Positions 46,412 through 56,314 of a stretch of DNA of 64,000 bases are shown one piece after another. Location of the stretch: NCBI GenBank assembly GCA_003963365.1, contig RXJG01000002.1, positions 451,722-515,721 of the forward strand. The letters are read 5' to 3'. This stretch comes from Sphingobacteriales bacterium. GTDB taxonomy: Bacteria; Bacteroidota; Bacteroidia; Chitinophagales; Chitinophagaceae. The translations under genes were made by a program, and so were the position numbers. Every line of letters begins with the position of its first letter. The stretch's first letter is position 1. The notes below the pieces were generated by a model. The model was not told where the DNA came from. It searched no databases and was given only the letters and a program-made list of their open reading frames with translations.

Positions 46412-47212
46412 ATGCAGGAAGATTTGAGCAAAGCGTTTTTACGGATGGTAAAAATAATGGATGAGTTAAGGGAGCAATGTCCGTGGGACAGGAAGCAAAC
46501 CATTCACACATTACGGCAACTTACCATTGAAGAAACATATGAGCTGGCCGATGCTATAACTGATGCTGACTGGAAAAGTATAAAAGAGGAATTAGGCGAT
46601 TTATTGCTGCATATTCTTTTTTATGCTAAGATTGGAAGTGAGCAAAAACAATTTGAATTAAAAGAGGTGCTGGATGGTATTGCTGAAAAATTAATTTTCC
46701 GTCATCCGCATATATACGGAGATGTGAAAGTGAATAATGAAGAAGATGTAAAACAGAATTGGGAAAAGTTGAAACTGAAAGAAGGAAAGAAATCTGTTTT
46801 GAGTGGAGTCCCTAAATCTTTGCCTTCAACTGTTAAGGCCATGCGGTTACAGGAAAAGGCTAAACAGGTGGGATTTGAATGGGAGAATAAAGAACAGGTA
46901 TGGGAAAAAGTGGAAGAGGAGATGGATGAATTAAAGTTAGCAGTTAACAGTTGGCAGTCTTCATCTCAGGATGAATCGGATAATGAACATAAAAAAGTTG
47001 AAGAAGAATTTGGGGATGTTATATTTTCTTTAATCAATTATGCACGGTTTTTGCAAGTGGATGCTGAAAATGCATTGGAACGTACCAATAAAAAATTCAT
47101 TCAGCGTTTTACACAGATGGAAGAAAAAGCTTTAAACAGGGGCAGGAGCTTACACGATATGACACTGGAAGAAATGGATTCTATTTGGAACGAAATAAAA
47201 CGTGTTAAATAA
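46412..47212 (+). CDS. mazG: nucleoside triphosphate pyrophosphohydrolase MazG
   Basis: LREQCPWDRKQTIHTLRQLTIEETYELADAI...KEELGDLLLHILFYAKI...FRHPHIYGDVKV; second domain EEEFGDVIFSLINYARFLQVDAENALERTNKKFIQRF. Confidence 0.95.
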   Translation: MQEDLSKAFLRMVKIMDELREQCPWDRKQTIHTLRQLTIEETYELADAITDADWKSIKEELGDLLLHILFYAKIGSEQKQFELKEVLDGIAEKLIFRHPHIYGDVKVNNEEDVKQNWEKLKLKEGKKSVLSGVPKSLPSTVKAMRLQEKAKQVGFEWENKEQVWEKVEEEMDELKLAVNSWQSSSQDESDNEHKKVEEEFGDVIFSLINYARFLQVDAENALERTNKKFIQRFTQMEEKALNRGRSLHDMTLEEMDSIWNEIKRVK

Positions 47213-50200
47213 CACACTATCATTGAAACCAGGTGAAAACTTCAGTAAATTCTTTTACCAGCATGGCTATTTGCTTATCATAGCCGGCTGGTTACTTACT
47301 ATTTCTTTATTCTTCAATAATTACTGGAGCGACACCTCTAATTTAAAAAATGCACATCGCCTGCTTCAATCAGATATTCAGCATAAGGAAAGGGATATTA
47401 ACCAACTCATTGCCGACTCAGCAACCATACAGTCACTTATCAATAACCAGTACAGCGAGGCAACACTGGAAAGCTTAACCGGTAAGGCATATGATTTTTT
47501 TATTTACTCAATACCTGAGTTTGGTGCGCCAAGAATGTTATTTTGGAATACAGCTTTGGTGGAGCCTACACCATACCAACTGCAAACGAATGATACCGTT
47601 TTTTACGAATCCATGAATAATGGCGATTATGTGGTGGTTACCAAAAGCATACAGTATAATTCCAGGTTTTATAAAATAGTAGCCCTTATCCCGGTAAGAT
47701 GGAATTACTTTATAAGTACTGATTACCTGCAAAATAATTTCATTGTAAATGATCAACTGGAGAAAAAATTTATCATTACCAACAGGTCTGCCGGAATGCC
47801 GGTTAAAAGTATCACCGATAAACCATTATTTAATATTGCAGAAAAATCATTTACCCCAATACCGCAGCTCAGCTGGTGGGCAATAGTTTTCCGGCTGGGG
47901 GGAATATTTTTTGTATTGTTTTTTATCCAGTTGTTATGTTTATGGCTGTCAAAAAAATACGGGGAATATACCGGTGTGATAAGTTTTACTGCAACGGTGG
48001 TGGTTTTAAGAGTGGTGAGTTACTACCTTCCCGTTCCTTTAAATTTCCGCCAGTTTGAATTGTTTGATCCTCAAATTTACAGTTCCACTGCGTTAAACCG
48101 TTCGTTGGGAGATGTGTTACTTAATGTATTACTAACATTATGGATATTGTTATTTTCTTATAACACGGTTGGTAAAATACGGGTGCCGGCTTTTTTAAAA
48201 ACCAAAGCAGGCAAATGGACAACAGCGGTGCTGCTGAGTTTTTCCATAGTAGGCATTACTTTTTTGAGTGGCAACCTCATTAAAAGCCTGGTTACTGACT
48301 CAAGAATTTCATTTGATGTCACCAACTTTTTCAGTTTATCGGTGTATAGTTATATCGGTATATTGGTGCTATGTGGTATTGCCACCGGTTATTACATCAT
48401 TATCAAATTCTTATTCGGGTATCTTCGGCTGATTTTAAATTACAGGAGTACCGAAGTAGTGCTTTTTGTGATTGTAAGCGGGTTAATTTTTTTATCGTTT
48501 AAAGCAGGGAGTGGTGGTTTCTTTGAGATTTATCTTTTTCTCTGGATGCTGCTTTTTCTTTCACTGCTTAATTTTCCGGCACTCTCACTCAATTTTCGTT
48601 CGCTGCAGTCTTCGGTGTTATTGTTGTGGTTTTTCTTTTTCTCCGCATCCATCGCCTCCCTGCTGATGGTAACAAACAGTGTTAAGGAAATTGAAGAAAG
48701 AAAAAGAATAGCAGAAAAATTAGCGATGCAGTCCGATCCCTCCAGTGAAAGCTTAATGAGTATCGGGCTGTCTAATTTCAATAACTTTTTTCTTTATGAA
48801 AATTTCGACCGGTTTAAATCACCCGGTGCTGCGCAAAAAATTAAAGACAGTTTAATTAACGAAAACTTCAGCGGGTATCTTAATAAATACGATACTAAGT
48901 TTTACACGTTTGATAAAGATTTTCATCCACTGTATAATGAAGACTCGGTATCGTACAACACATTAAACACCATTATCAGTGTACAGGGAAAAGTAACTAC
49001 GGTTCCGTCGCTTTATTATTATGAAACATCCTATGATAAATTTAATTATATCTGCCGCAAGGAGATCACCAATCCCTTTACACAGGAACTTTTAGGATAT
49101 GCATTTATTGTTTCAAAGCCACGGAAGTATAAGAGCGAAGCATTGCAGCCAGAATTGTTCAGCCGCAGTAATAATCCAATAGCTTTAATAGAAAAATCTC
49201 CCAACTATGCATACGGTATTTATGCTGAACTCCAACTGGTGCTGAACTATAATGATTACCCTTTCTCACTGAACCTGACAAGTAATGAAATTCCTAAAAA
49301 TGAATATGAAATCAGGAAAAACGGTTCAAATGAAGAATTATGGTATAAGGCCAGCGCCACCCGGCTGGTGATCCTGGTAAGGAAAAGTAATTTTATGCTG
49401 GAGGCTATTACTTTATTTGCCTGGTTCTTTTGCGCCTTCCTTGTTACGATCGCTGTTATACAGTTTTTTAATATGATCATTATGTCCCGCTTACGCTGGA
49501 GCAGGATGAAACAGTTTTGGGAACTGAACATACGCAGCCAGGTGCACAGCACAATTATATTCATCAGCTTATTGTCTTTTATTGTAATTGGTTTTTCAAC
49601 CATCCAGTTTTTTAAAGAAAGATTTAACCGAAATAATAAAGAGAAACTTTCCCGTACTATACAGATTGTTGCTTCAGAAGTTAAAAATGAATTAGATAAG
49701 CATAATACGTTTGATGATGTGCTGAAAGTGTACGACGAAGCCACCAACAGGGATTTGGATGCTGTGTTTACCAAGATATCTGAGATTCATAATATAGATG
49801 TTAGTTTATACGATTTGGAAGGTAACCTGAAACTGGCATCTAATAAACTGGTATATAATAAAGGATTGCTAAGTGAGAAGATGGAACCCAATGCCTATTA
49901 TCATTTAACAAGGATGCGGCAAATACAGCATGTGCAGAATGAGCATATTGGTACCAGGGAGTTTTTAAGTATTTATGTTCCGGTAAGAGACGAAAAAGGG
50001 GCGGTTTATGCGTATCTTAATATTCCTTCCTTTTATTCTCCGGATGAATTAAACCAGGAGATTTCAAATTTTTTAGTGACCATAATAAATCTTAACGCAT
50101 TTATCTTTTTGGTGGCAGGGTTAATAGCTTTATTAATCACCAACCGCATTACACAATCATTCTCAGTTATATCAGAAAGGATGAAAGCATTAAAGCTGGG

Positions 50201-50981
50201 AAGAAATGAAGAGATAAAATGGGATCGGAATGATGAAATAGGAGATTTGGTAAAGGAGTACAATAAAATGGTGAAGCAACTGGATGAAAGTGCACAACTG
50301 CTGGCGAAAAGTGAACGGGAAGGGGCCTGGAGAGAAATGGCGAGACAGGTAGCACATGAAATTAAAAATCCACTCACACCCATGAAACTAAGCATTCAGT
50401 ATTTACAAAAAGCTGTAGATAGTAATTCACCCAATGTAAAAGAAATGACCAGCAATGTGGCAGCAACATTAGTGGAGCAAATAGATCATCTTTCTAAGAT
50501 AGCCGGTGAGTTTTCACAGTTTGCCAATATTGGTAATGTAAATAATGAAGAATTTGATATTAATGAAGTGCTGGCTTCCATCATCTCTCTCTACCGTATA
50601 CAGGATGGGCTAACGATTAACTGGAACCGGCCGGAAGAAAAACAAATAATAAATGCGGATAAGACTCAAATAAACCGCCTGTTTACTAACCTGTTTCAAA
50701 ATGCAGTACAATCTGTGCCCGAAACAAGAGTGCCAAAAATCGTGGTAATGCAATCTTTAGATGATAATGTGCTTACTATATCTGTTTCAGACAACGGAAC
50801 CGGGATACCGGAGGAAGTGCAGTCAAAAATATTTACTCCTAATTTCACTACTAAAACTTCCGGTGCAGGATTGGGCCTGGCCATGTGTAAAGGCATTGTG
50901 GAAAATGTAAAAGGAAAGATTTGGTTTGAGACTGCTGAAAACGCAGGCACCACTTTTTATATTCAATTTCCGGTAATTTAA
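47202..50981 (+). CDS. large NtrY-like sensor histidine kinase
   Basis: 1259 aa with many TM segments; HAMP-like linker; REMARQVAHEIKNPLTPMKLSIQYLQKA; NLFQNAVQSVPE; DNGTGIPEEVQSKIF; AGLGLAMCKGIVENVKGKIWFET. Confidence 0.92.
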   Translation: MLNNTLSLKPGENFSKFFYQHGYLLIIAGWLLTISLFFNNYWSDTSNLKNAHRLLQSDIQHKERDINQLIADSATIQSLINNQYSEATLESLTGKAYDFFIYSIPEFGAPRMLFWNTALVEPTPYQLQTNDTVFYESMNNGDYVVVTKSIQYNSRFYKIVALIPVRWNYFISTDYLQNNFIVNDQLEKKFIITNRSAGMPVKSITDKPLFNIAEKSFTPIPQLSWWAIVFRLGGIFFVLFFIQLLCLWLSKKYGEYTGVISFTATVVVLRVVSYYLPVPLNFRQFELFDPQIYSSTALNRSLGDVLLNVLLTLWILLFSYNTVGKIRVPAFLKTKAGKWTTAVLLSFSIVGITFLSGNLIKSLVTDSRISFDVTNFFSLSVYSYIGILVLCGIATGYYIIIKFLFGYLRLILNYRSTEVVLFVIVSGLIFLSFKAGSGGFFEIYLFLWMLLFLSLLNFPALSLNFRSLQSSVLLLWFFFFSASIASLLMVTNSVKEIEERKRIAEKLAMQSDPSSESLMSIGLSNFNNFFLYENFDRFKSPGAAQKIKDSLINENFSGYLNKYDTKFYTFDKDFHPLYNEDSVSYNTLNTIISVQGKVTTVPSLYYYETSYDKFNYICRKEITNPFTQELLGYAFIVSKPRKYKSEALQPELFSRSNNPIALIEKSPNYAYGIYAELQLVLNYNDYPFSLNLTSNEIPKNEYEIRKNGSNEELWYKASATRLVILVRKSNFMLEAITLFAWFFCAFLVTIAVIQFFNMIIMSRLRWSRMKQFWELNIRSQVHSTIIFISLLSFIVIGFSTIQFFKERFNRNNKEKLSRTIQIVASEVKNELDKHNTFDDVLKVYDEATNRDLDAVFTKISEIHNIDVSLYDLEGNLKLASNKLVYNKGLLSEKMEPNAYYHLTRMRQIQHVQNEHIGTREFLSIYVPVRDEKGAVYAYLNIPSFYSPDELNQEISNFLVTIINLNAFIFLVAGLIALLITNRITQSFSVISERMKALKLGRNEEIKWDRNDEIGDLVKEYNKMVKQLDESAQLLAKSEREGAWREMARQVAHEIKNPLTPMKLSIQYLQKAVDSNSPNVKEMTSNVAATLVEQIDHLSKIAGEFSQFANIGNVNNEEFDINEVLASIISLYRIQDGLTINWNRPEEKQIINADKTQINRLFTNLFQNAVQSVPETRVPKIVVMQSLDDNVLTISVSDNGTGIPEEVQSKIFTPNFTTKTSGAGLGLAMCKGIVENVKGKIWFETAENAGTTFYIQFPVI

Positions 50982-52651
50982 TTTTTAACAGTTTTGAGAT
51001 AGGCTTCAAACTCAGCCAGGCTAAAGCTGCTCAAATTTTTTTCTTTGGTTACACCAGCTTTTTGTGCCACCAGCACTCCGTATTTACAGTCATCAAATCC
51101 TTCAATGGCATGTGCATCGGGGTCAATAGAGATTAACAGACCGTTGTTGATAGCCGCTTCAATATAACGCCAGTCAATATCCAACCGGCTGGGGTGAGCA
51201 TTTAATTCAATTACCACTTTATTTTTAATACAAGCTTCAAATATCTTTTCATAATTTACCGGGTATCCCTTACGGCTCAATAATAACCGGCCGGTCATGT
51301 GACCAAGAATGGTAGTGTGCGGATTTTCAATCGCTGTTAATAAACGCATCATTGCTTTCTCTTCTGTCATCTTTAAATTGGAGTGAACGGAAGCAATTAC
51401 CAAATCAAAAGTGGAAAGGATATTGTCGGAATAATCCAGCTTGCCATCATTCAGGATATCAGATTCTATACTTTTGAAAATTTTAAAGGGCTTTAGTTTT
51501 TCATTCAGTTTTTCAATTTCCTCATGCTGGGCTTTAATCCGGTCTTCTTTTAATCCATTAGCATAAGCAGCTGTTTTACTATGGTCGCTTATGACGAGAT
51601 ATTCCAATCCTTTTTCTTTAGCAGCTGTAGCCATTTGCTCTAATGAATGGCTTCCATCACTCCAGGTACTGTGGCTATGGATGATTCCTTTTATATCATT
51701 GGGCTGAATGACTTCGGGCAAAGAATTAGTTTTAGCTTTCTCAATGATGGAGGCAGTTTCTCTTAAATAGGGAGGTATATATTGAATCTTTGCCTGTTTA
51801 AAAATATATTCATCATCTGCTGATTTGCCATCGGCAAAATTTATTTTCGGAAAGGCTTTTATAAATGCATCCACAAATACATCAGAAGCTGATAAACGGA
51901 ATAACTTTTCACCTGTACCTTCTTTACCAGAATATAATTTAAGCTTCAAACCATTCTTCAGCTTATAAATAATATATTCTTTGGTTTCTTCTATAAGTTC
52001 AGGGGGAAAAGCAGTTTGAAACTTAGGTTTGATGTTTTCATTTGTTTCACTGATGATAAATTCTAATTCATCTATTGTTTCCATCTGCCGCCTGAAGGCG
52101 CCGGTTAATCTTACCTTATCTGAACCAAATAATTTCCCGAGATAGTTTTTAATATCCGGAACCACCGCTTCTACCTGCGCATATAAATGACTGCCCTGGT
52201 TTTGCTGGTAAAATTCAATAGCTTCTTTTACATTTTGCTGCGTTTTATCACCAAAGCCTTTGTATAATTTTAAACGGTTCTCATCACAGGCATACAACAA
52301 CTCACCAATGGTTTCAATTTCCATTTCTTTCCAAACGGTCGCAATTTTTTTTGGTCCCAATCCTTTTATGTTGAGCATTTCAATTACACCGGGAGGAGTT
52401 TTTTGAATAATATCTTTCAGCGCCTGCAGTTCACCCGTTTCCAGTAATTCAATAATTTTCTTACCGGTTGATTCACCTATTCCTTTTATGCTGAATAGCT
52501 CTTCATGTGGAACTTCAGAAAGCTGCATGGGCAGTTTTTCAATATTGAAAGCCGCCGCACCATACGATCTTGCTTTAAATGAATTTTCTCCATGTATATC
52601 CATTAATTTGGAAAGGAGAGAGAAGTGTTCTGCTATCTGGTAATTATCCAT
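50978..52651 (-). CDS. PolX-like protein (HhH plus PHP domain)
   Basis: Helix-hairpin-helix LFSIKGIGESTGKKIIELLETG, MLNIKGLGPKKIATVWKEM; PHP motifs IIHSHSTWSDGSHSLEQMA, LVISDHS, IELNAHPSRLDIDW, SIDPDAH. Confidence 0.92.
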   Translation of the reverse strand: MDNYQIAEHFSLLSKLMDIHGENSFKARSYGAAAFNIEKLPMQLSEVPHEELFSIKGIGESTGKKIIELLETGELQALKDIIQKTPPGVIEMLNIKGLGPKKIATVWKEMEIETIGELLYACDENRLKLYKGFGDKTQQNVKEAIEFYQQNQGSHLYAQVEAVVPDIKNYLGKLFGSDKVRLTGAFRRQMETIDELEFIISETNENIKPKFQTAFPPELIEETKEYIIYKLKNGLKLKLYSGKEGTGEKLFRLSASDVFVDAFIKAFPKINFADGKSADDEYIFKQAKIQYIPPYLRETASIIEKAKTNSLPEVIQPNDIKGIIHSHSTWSDGSHSLEQMATAAKEKGLEYLVISDHSKTAAYANGLKEDRIKAQHEEIEKLNEKLKPFKIFKSIESDILNDGKLDYSDNILSTFDLVIASVHSNLKMTEEKAMMRLLTAIENPHTTILGHMTGRLLLSRKGYPVNYEKIFEACIKNKVVIELNAHPSRLDIDWRYIEAAINNGLLISIDPDAHAIEGFDDCKYGVLVAQKAGVTKEKNLSSFSLAEFEAYLKTVKN

Positions 52652-53138
52652 ATGTCAAATCTACAAACGAATTAAATTAATAGGCATTTTCCCTGTTTGT
52701 TATTTAAAAACCCGCATTGCCTTTTTGGAGTTTCAAATGCTAATGAAAGATTTTTCCACCTAAAAACATGTTTGACAAATCCGGGCAGCACCTGGTTTAT
52801 CCGGGAAAAATTTTCAAGGTAAGCATGGAGATACAGCAGTGGCAGTTATCAGAAAAAGATAGAAAGATATAGTTTGTGCTATTGACAAGCGAATAACGAA
52901 CCAGCCTGCAGGATTTGGTGGTGTTGGTAATGCACCTGCTCTTATTGCCGGCATCATCAACAAGTATTTGCCTGATGCTGGATGGTAAATAATACAGAAA
53001 CTTTCCGGAACCTGTGCGTCAGGTTCTGTGGATTGAGGATGTTTTGCAGCTGACATCGTTTATTCATAACCGGAACATTAAGAGAAGAGTGCAGGTGCAA
53101 CCTGCGATTAGGGAGGAATCATTCTTTGTTGTGTACTG

Positions 53139-54167
53139 TTACTTTTTAAACAGGAACTCGATACTCGTACCTTTCCCCGGCAGACTATTTATTACCAGCT
53201 GGCTGTTAACTGAAGCAGCCCTGTTTTGAATGTGCTGTAATCCCTGCCCTGAAATTGCTGCGGAAGAATCAAAGCCTCTGCCGTTATCTTCAATAATAAA
53301 GGAGATAATGTTTTCTGTTTCTGTTATCCTCAGCGCCGCTGCTGATGCTCCGGCATGGTATAGGATATTTTGCAAAGCTTCCTGGCAAATCCGGAAGATA
53401 TCTAATTGCACTTCCATTGACAGCAGGGCAACATTACAGGAACCGGTTACGGTACAGGGTATTCCACTCAAAACGGAAAACTCTTTGCAAAGCCATTGTA
53501 ATGTTTCTTGCAGGCCAAGGTCATTTAACATGGCGGGGCTGATGGAAAAAGAAATCCGGCGGATACTGTTCATCAGCAGATGTGATACCGTAACCGCCTC
53601 TTTTAATTTTTCAACTCCCTCTGCGGAAAGTTGCTGTTCATTTTTTTGCAGGCATTCCAGGTTCATTTTTACAACGGAGGCCAGTTGCGCCAGTTCTTCG
53701 TGCAGTTCAACGGCAATGTATTTCCGGTCCCGCTCTGCTTTATTTTTAAAATGATGAGCTAAGGATTTGTACTGTTCATACTGCCCGGTTATTTCCAGCT
53801 CAACCAGCTTTCTGATGGTGATATCTTTTGCAATGGCAAAAACAACTTCCTGCTCCGGAATATAAACAGAAGTCCATTCAAGCCATATGGTGGAACCGGT
53901 TTTTGTGAGGTAACGGTTTTGGAAATTAAGCAGTGGTGTACCTTCCAGCAGCCTGTTACGGAATGCTGCAGTACGATCTCGGTCTTCGGGATGAATAAAA
54001 GATGCTATAGGCCTGGAAAGTAATTCCTCCTGGGTATAACCCAGTTTTTCGGATACCGAGTGGTTTATTTCTTTAAAGTATCCCTGTTTATTGGCGATGC
54101 AAACCAGGTCAAGTGTGATATCAAAAAAAAGATGAAATTCTTTAAGGTTTGGGCGGACAGCTAACAT
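53139..54167 (-). CDS. PAS-domain sensor histidine kinase (HisKA_3/NarX-type)
   Basis: FDITLDLVCIANKQGYFKEINHSVSEKLGYTQEELLSRPIASFIHPEDRD PAS; YIAVELHEELAQLASVVKMNLECLQ; EALQNILYHAGASAAALRI; IEDNGRGFD. Confidence 0.92.
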   Translation of the reverse strand: MLAVRPNLKEFHLFFDITLDLVCIANKQGYFKEINHSVSEKLGYTQEELLSRPIASFIHPEDRDRTAAFRNRLLEGTPLLNFQNRYLTKTGSTIWLEWTSVYIPEQEVVFAIAKDITIRKLVELEITGQYEQYKSLAHHFKNKAERDRKYIAVELHEELAQLASVVKMNLECLQKNEQQLSAEGVEKLKEAVTVSHLLMNSIRRISFSISPAMLNDLGLQETLQWLCKEFSVLSGIPCTVTGSCNVALLSMEVQLDIFRICQEALQNILYHAGASAAALRITETENIISFIIEDNGRGFDSSAAISGQGLQHIQNRAASVNSQLVINSLPGKGTSIEFLFKK

Positions 54168-54424
54168 GAGTGTAAATTAAACAAAGCAATCAGTAAACCG
54201 AAAACAAAAATGTAAAACAAATATTTTACTTAAGTAATTTATTATTCATTGTTGGTTCTCTGTAATCATTTTTACAGGTAAGTAGGGTGTTCAACTAAGC
54301 CAGCCTTTTCTTTTTTAAAATATTTTGCTGTGTACAATCATCATTGTTGTGGGTAAAAAGGATTTCGGTTGCTCTGCAAATGCCTATGTATAGCGCTTGA
54401 TTGGGTATTTGAGCACTATATAGG

Positions 54425-54515
54425 TAAAGATTTGTGATAAGGTTTCCTGATGCCGTCCCGCCCAGGCGGGATATTCAGCTATGCACAAGCCGGTGGAGGG
54501 ACTCTGCGGGGAAGG
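54425..54515. repeat. two-copy structured intergenic repeat, copy A
   Basis: taaagatttg...tttcctgatgccg...cagctatgcacaagccggtggagggactctgcgggg; imperfect match to 55668-55750. Confidence 0.55.
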
Positions 54516-54542
54516 AAAGTTGTTGTGCAGCTGTTGAATATT

Positions 54543-54878
54543 TTAATTTATTTTCTCAACAATAACGGCTGTTCCATAAGCTAATACTTCTGTAACTCCA
54601 TTCATTACATCATTGGCATCATACCGCATGTTGATGATAGCATTACAGCCGATTTCTTTTCCATGCCGGATCATTAATTGTAAGGCTTCTTCTCTGGTTG
54701 TTTCGCATAGTTCTGTATAGATAACACTTTTGCCACCAAATAAAGTCATTATTCCACCGGCTATATTACCCGGTAAACTTCTGGACCGTACTGTAATGCC
54801 TCTCACCAATCCTAATTGTTTTGTTACCCGGTAACCCTCCAGTGAGGTGCTGGTGGTGATCAGTATATTTTCGTTCAT
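54543..54878 (-). CDS. YbjQ/UPF0145-family protein
   Basis: ILITTSTSLEGYRVTKQLGLVRGITVRSRSLPGNIAGGIMTLFGG...REEALQLMIRHGKEIGCNAIINMRYD. Confidence 0.9.
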   Translation of the reverse strand: MNENILITTSTSLEGYRVTKQLGLVRGITVRSRSLPGNIAGGIMTLFGGKSVIYTELCETTREEALQLMIRHGKEIGCNAIINMRYDANDVMNGVTEVLAYGTAVIVEKIN

Positions 54879-55073
54879 AAATAATTTTTAGATGAATTAA
54901 TTAGTAATTGTTTAATAATAAATACTAAAGTTAGGAATTTTTACCTCTTTGGGAATTGTGCTTTTGTACTTTGATACTGCAGAAGCGTAAGTAAACCTAC
55001 CCTTAGTTGAGCCATTTATTTGCAATCAACTAACAAATACAATTAATAACTTTAGAAAAAATCAGTGACAATT

Positions 55074-55598
55074 ATGGAAGAAATAGAAGTTCCAACCGAA
55101 CACCTGCAGGAGACAATTAAAGAAAAAATTGAGGAAGCTGAGAAAGAAGAGAAGGAAAAAGAATCAAAATGGAGTATGTACGTGGCCATTTCTACTGCCC
55201 TGGTAGCTGTATTTGCTGCTATTGCCGCACTCATGGCAGGACATCATTCCAATGAGGCTTTGATAGAACAGATAAAGTCTTCCGATCAGTGGGCTTTTTA
55301 CCAGGCCAAGGGTATTAAAGCAGAAATAAAAAATATTACCAACGATGCTGAAAGCAAGGCAACAGCAGAGCGCTATAAAAAAGAGCAGGAAGAAATAAAG
55401 CAAAAAGCGGAAGAAGCGCAAACATTATCTGAAGCACATTTAGCGCATCATGTATTACTGGCAAGATCAGTAACGTTGTTCCAGATATCCATTGCTGTTT
55501 CTGCTATTGCCATCTTAACCCGTAAAAAAATCATGTGGTATGCAGGGCTTTTGTTTGCCATAACGGGGATTGTTTTTTTTGCCAGTGGATTATTTTAA
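55074..55598 (+). CDS. DUF4337-like membrane protein
   Basis: STALVAVFAAIAALMAGHHSNEALIEQIKSSDQWAFYQAKGIKAEI; three TM segments. Confidence 0.8.
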   Translation: MEEIEVPTEHLQETIKEKIEEAEKEEKEKESKWSMYVAISTALVAVFAAIAALMAGHHSNEALIEQIKSSDQWAFYQAKGIKAEIKNITNDAESKATAERYKKEQEEIKQKAEEAQTLSEAHLAHHVLLARSVTLFQISIAVSAIAILTRKKIMWYAGLLFAITGIVFFASGLF

Positions 55599-55667
55599 CG
55601 GACCTGATATTTTTTTCTCCGCTGGGTCTGGCCTAAGCCGACCCAGCGGAATTTGAAATACTGTAGT

Positions 55668-55750
55668 TAAAGATTTGCACTGTTGTTCCCTGATGCCGCA
55701 GAGTCCTCAGCCGTACACAAAGCCCGGGGAGTGACTCTTTGGAGAAGAGA
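55668..55750. repeat. two-copy structured intergenic repeat, copy B
   Basis: taaagatttg...ttccctgatgccg...cagccgtacacaaagcccggggagtgactctttgg. Confidence 0.55.
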
Positions 55751-55762
55751 GATAAGATATAG

Positions 55763-56212
55763 CTATCTTTCTTTGTTTAAACATCCAAGTCTTTCTGTTA
55801 TACTATAAGTCCCTTTGATTGTTGTGTCAGAATGATATAGTTTGTCAACTCTACATTGAAGAGTACTGGACTCAAGCCAATATGAAATCATTTTTGGACC
55901 TCTAGACCAATTGTGGATTTCGCTATCTAGTACTTTAAAGTTTTTATGTTTAAGTTTAAAAACCAAAAATAATGTGTCAATCTCTGGGATTTCCCGTGTA
56001 TTGGGATACATATCTATGAATTCCACTGCTGACCTACTTAATAAGTTATCAATAACAGAATCAACAAATCTTGTTTGTAATTGTATAGGGTTTTCAATGA
56101 AGTCATAATTTAATTTACTAGTCTGCACATAATTATTTTTTTTAGAATCATTGTTACCGCATGAAGAGATAGTAAAAATAGCAATGCTGGCTATGATAAT
56201 TTTAACCTTCAT
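55763..56212 (-). CDS. hypothetical lipoprotein
   Basis: MKVKIIIASIAIFTISSCGNND lipobox; 149 aa. Confidence 0.65.
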   Translation of the reverse strand: MKVKIIIASIAIFTISSCGNNDSKKNNYVQTSKLNYDFIENPIQLQTRFVDSVIDNLLSRSAVEFIDMYPNTREIPEIDTLFLVFKLKHKNFKVLDSEIHNWSRGPKMISYWLESSTLQCRVDKLYHSDTTIKGTYSITERLGCLNKER

Positions 56213-56257
56213 CTAAAAGATTTTAATCAAGATATATACCTTAATAAAAGCAAATTA

Positions 56258-56292
56258 ACAAAAAAAATCCCGCCTCAAAGAGACGGGATTCA
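56258..56292 (-). terminator. rho-independent terminator of icd
   Basis: Minus strand AATCCCGTCTCTTTGAGGCGGGATTTTTTT. Confidence 0.8.
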
Positions 56293-56314
56293 TTATTTCG
56301 ATTGTTACTGTTTA

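Noticed and set aside
52651-53138. ORF 52814-53056 on the minus strand as a gene
   Set aside because: Low-complexity, no recognised motif, antisense to a better protein-like frame on the plus strand that itself looks decayed.
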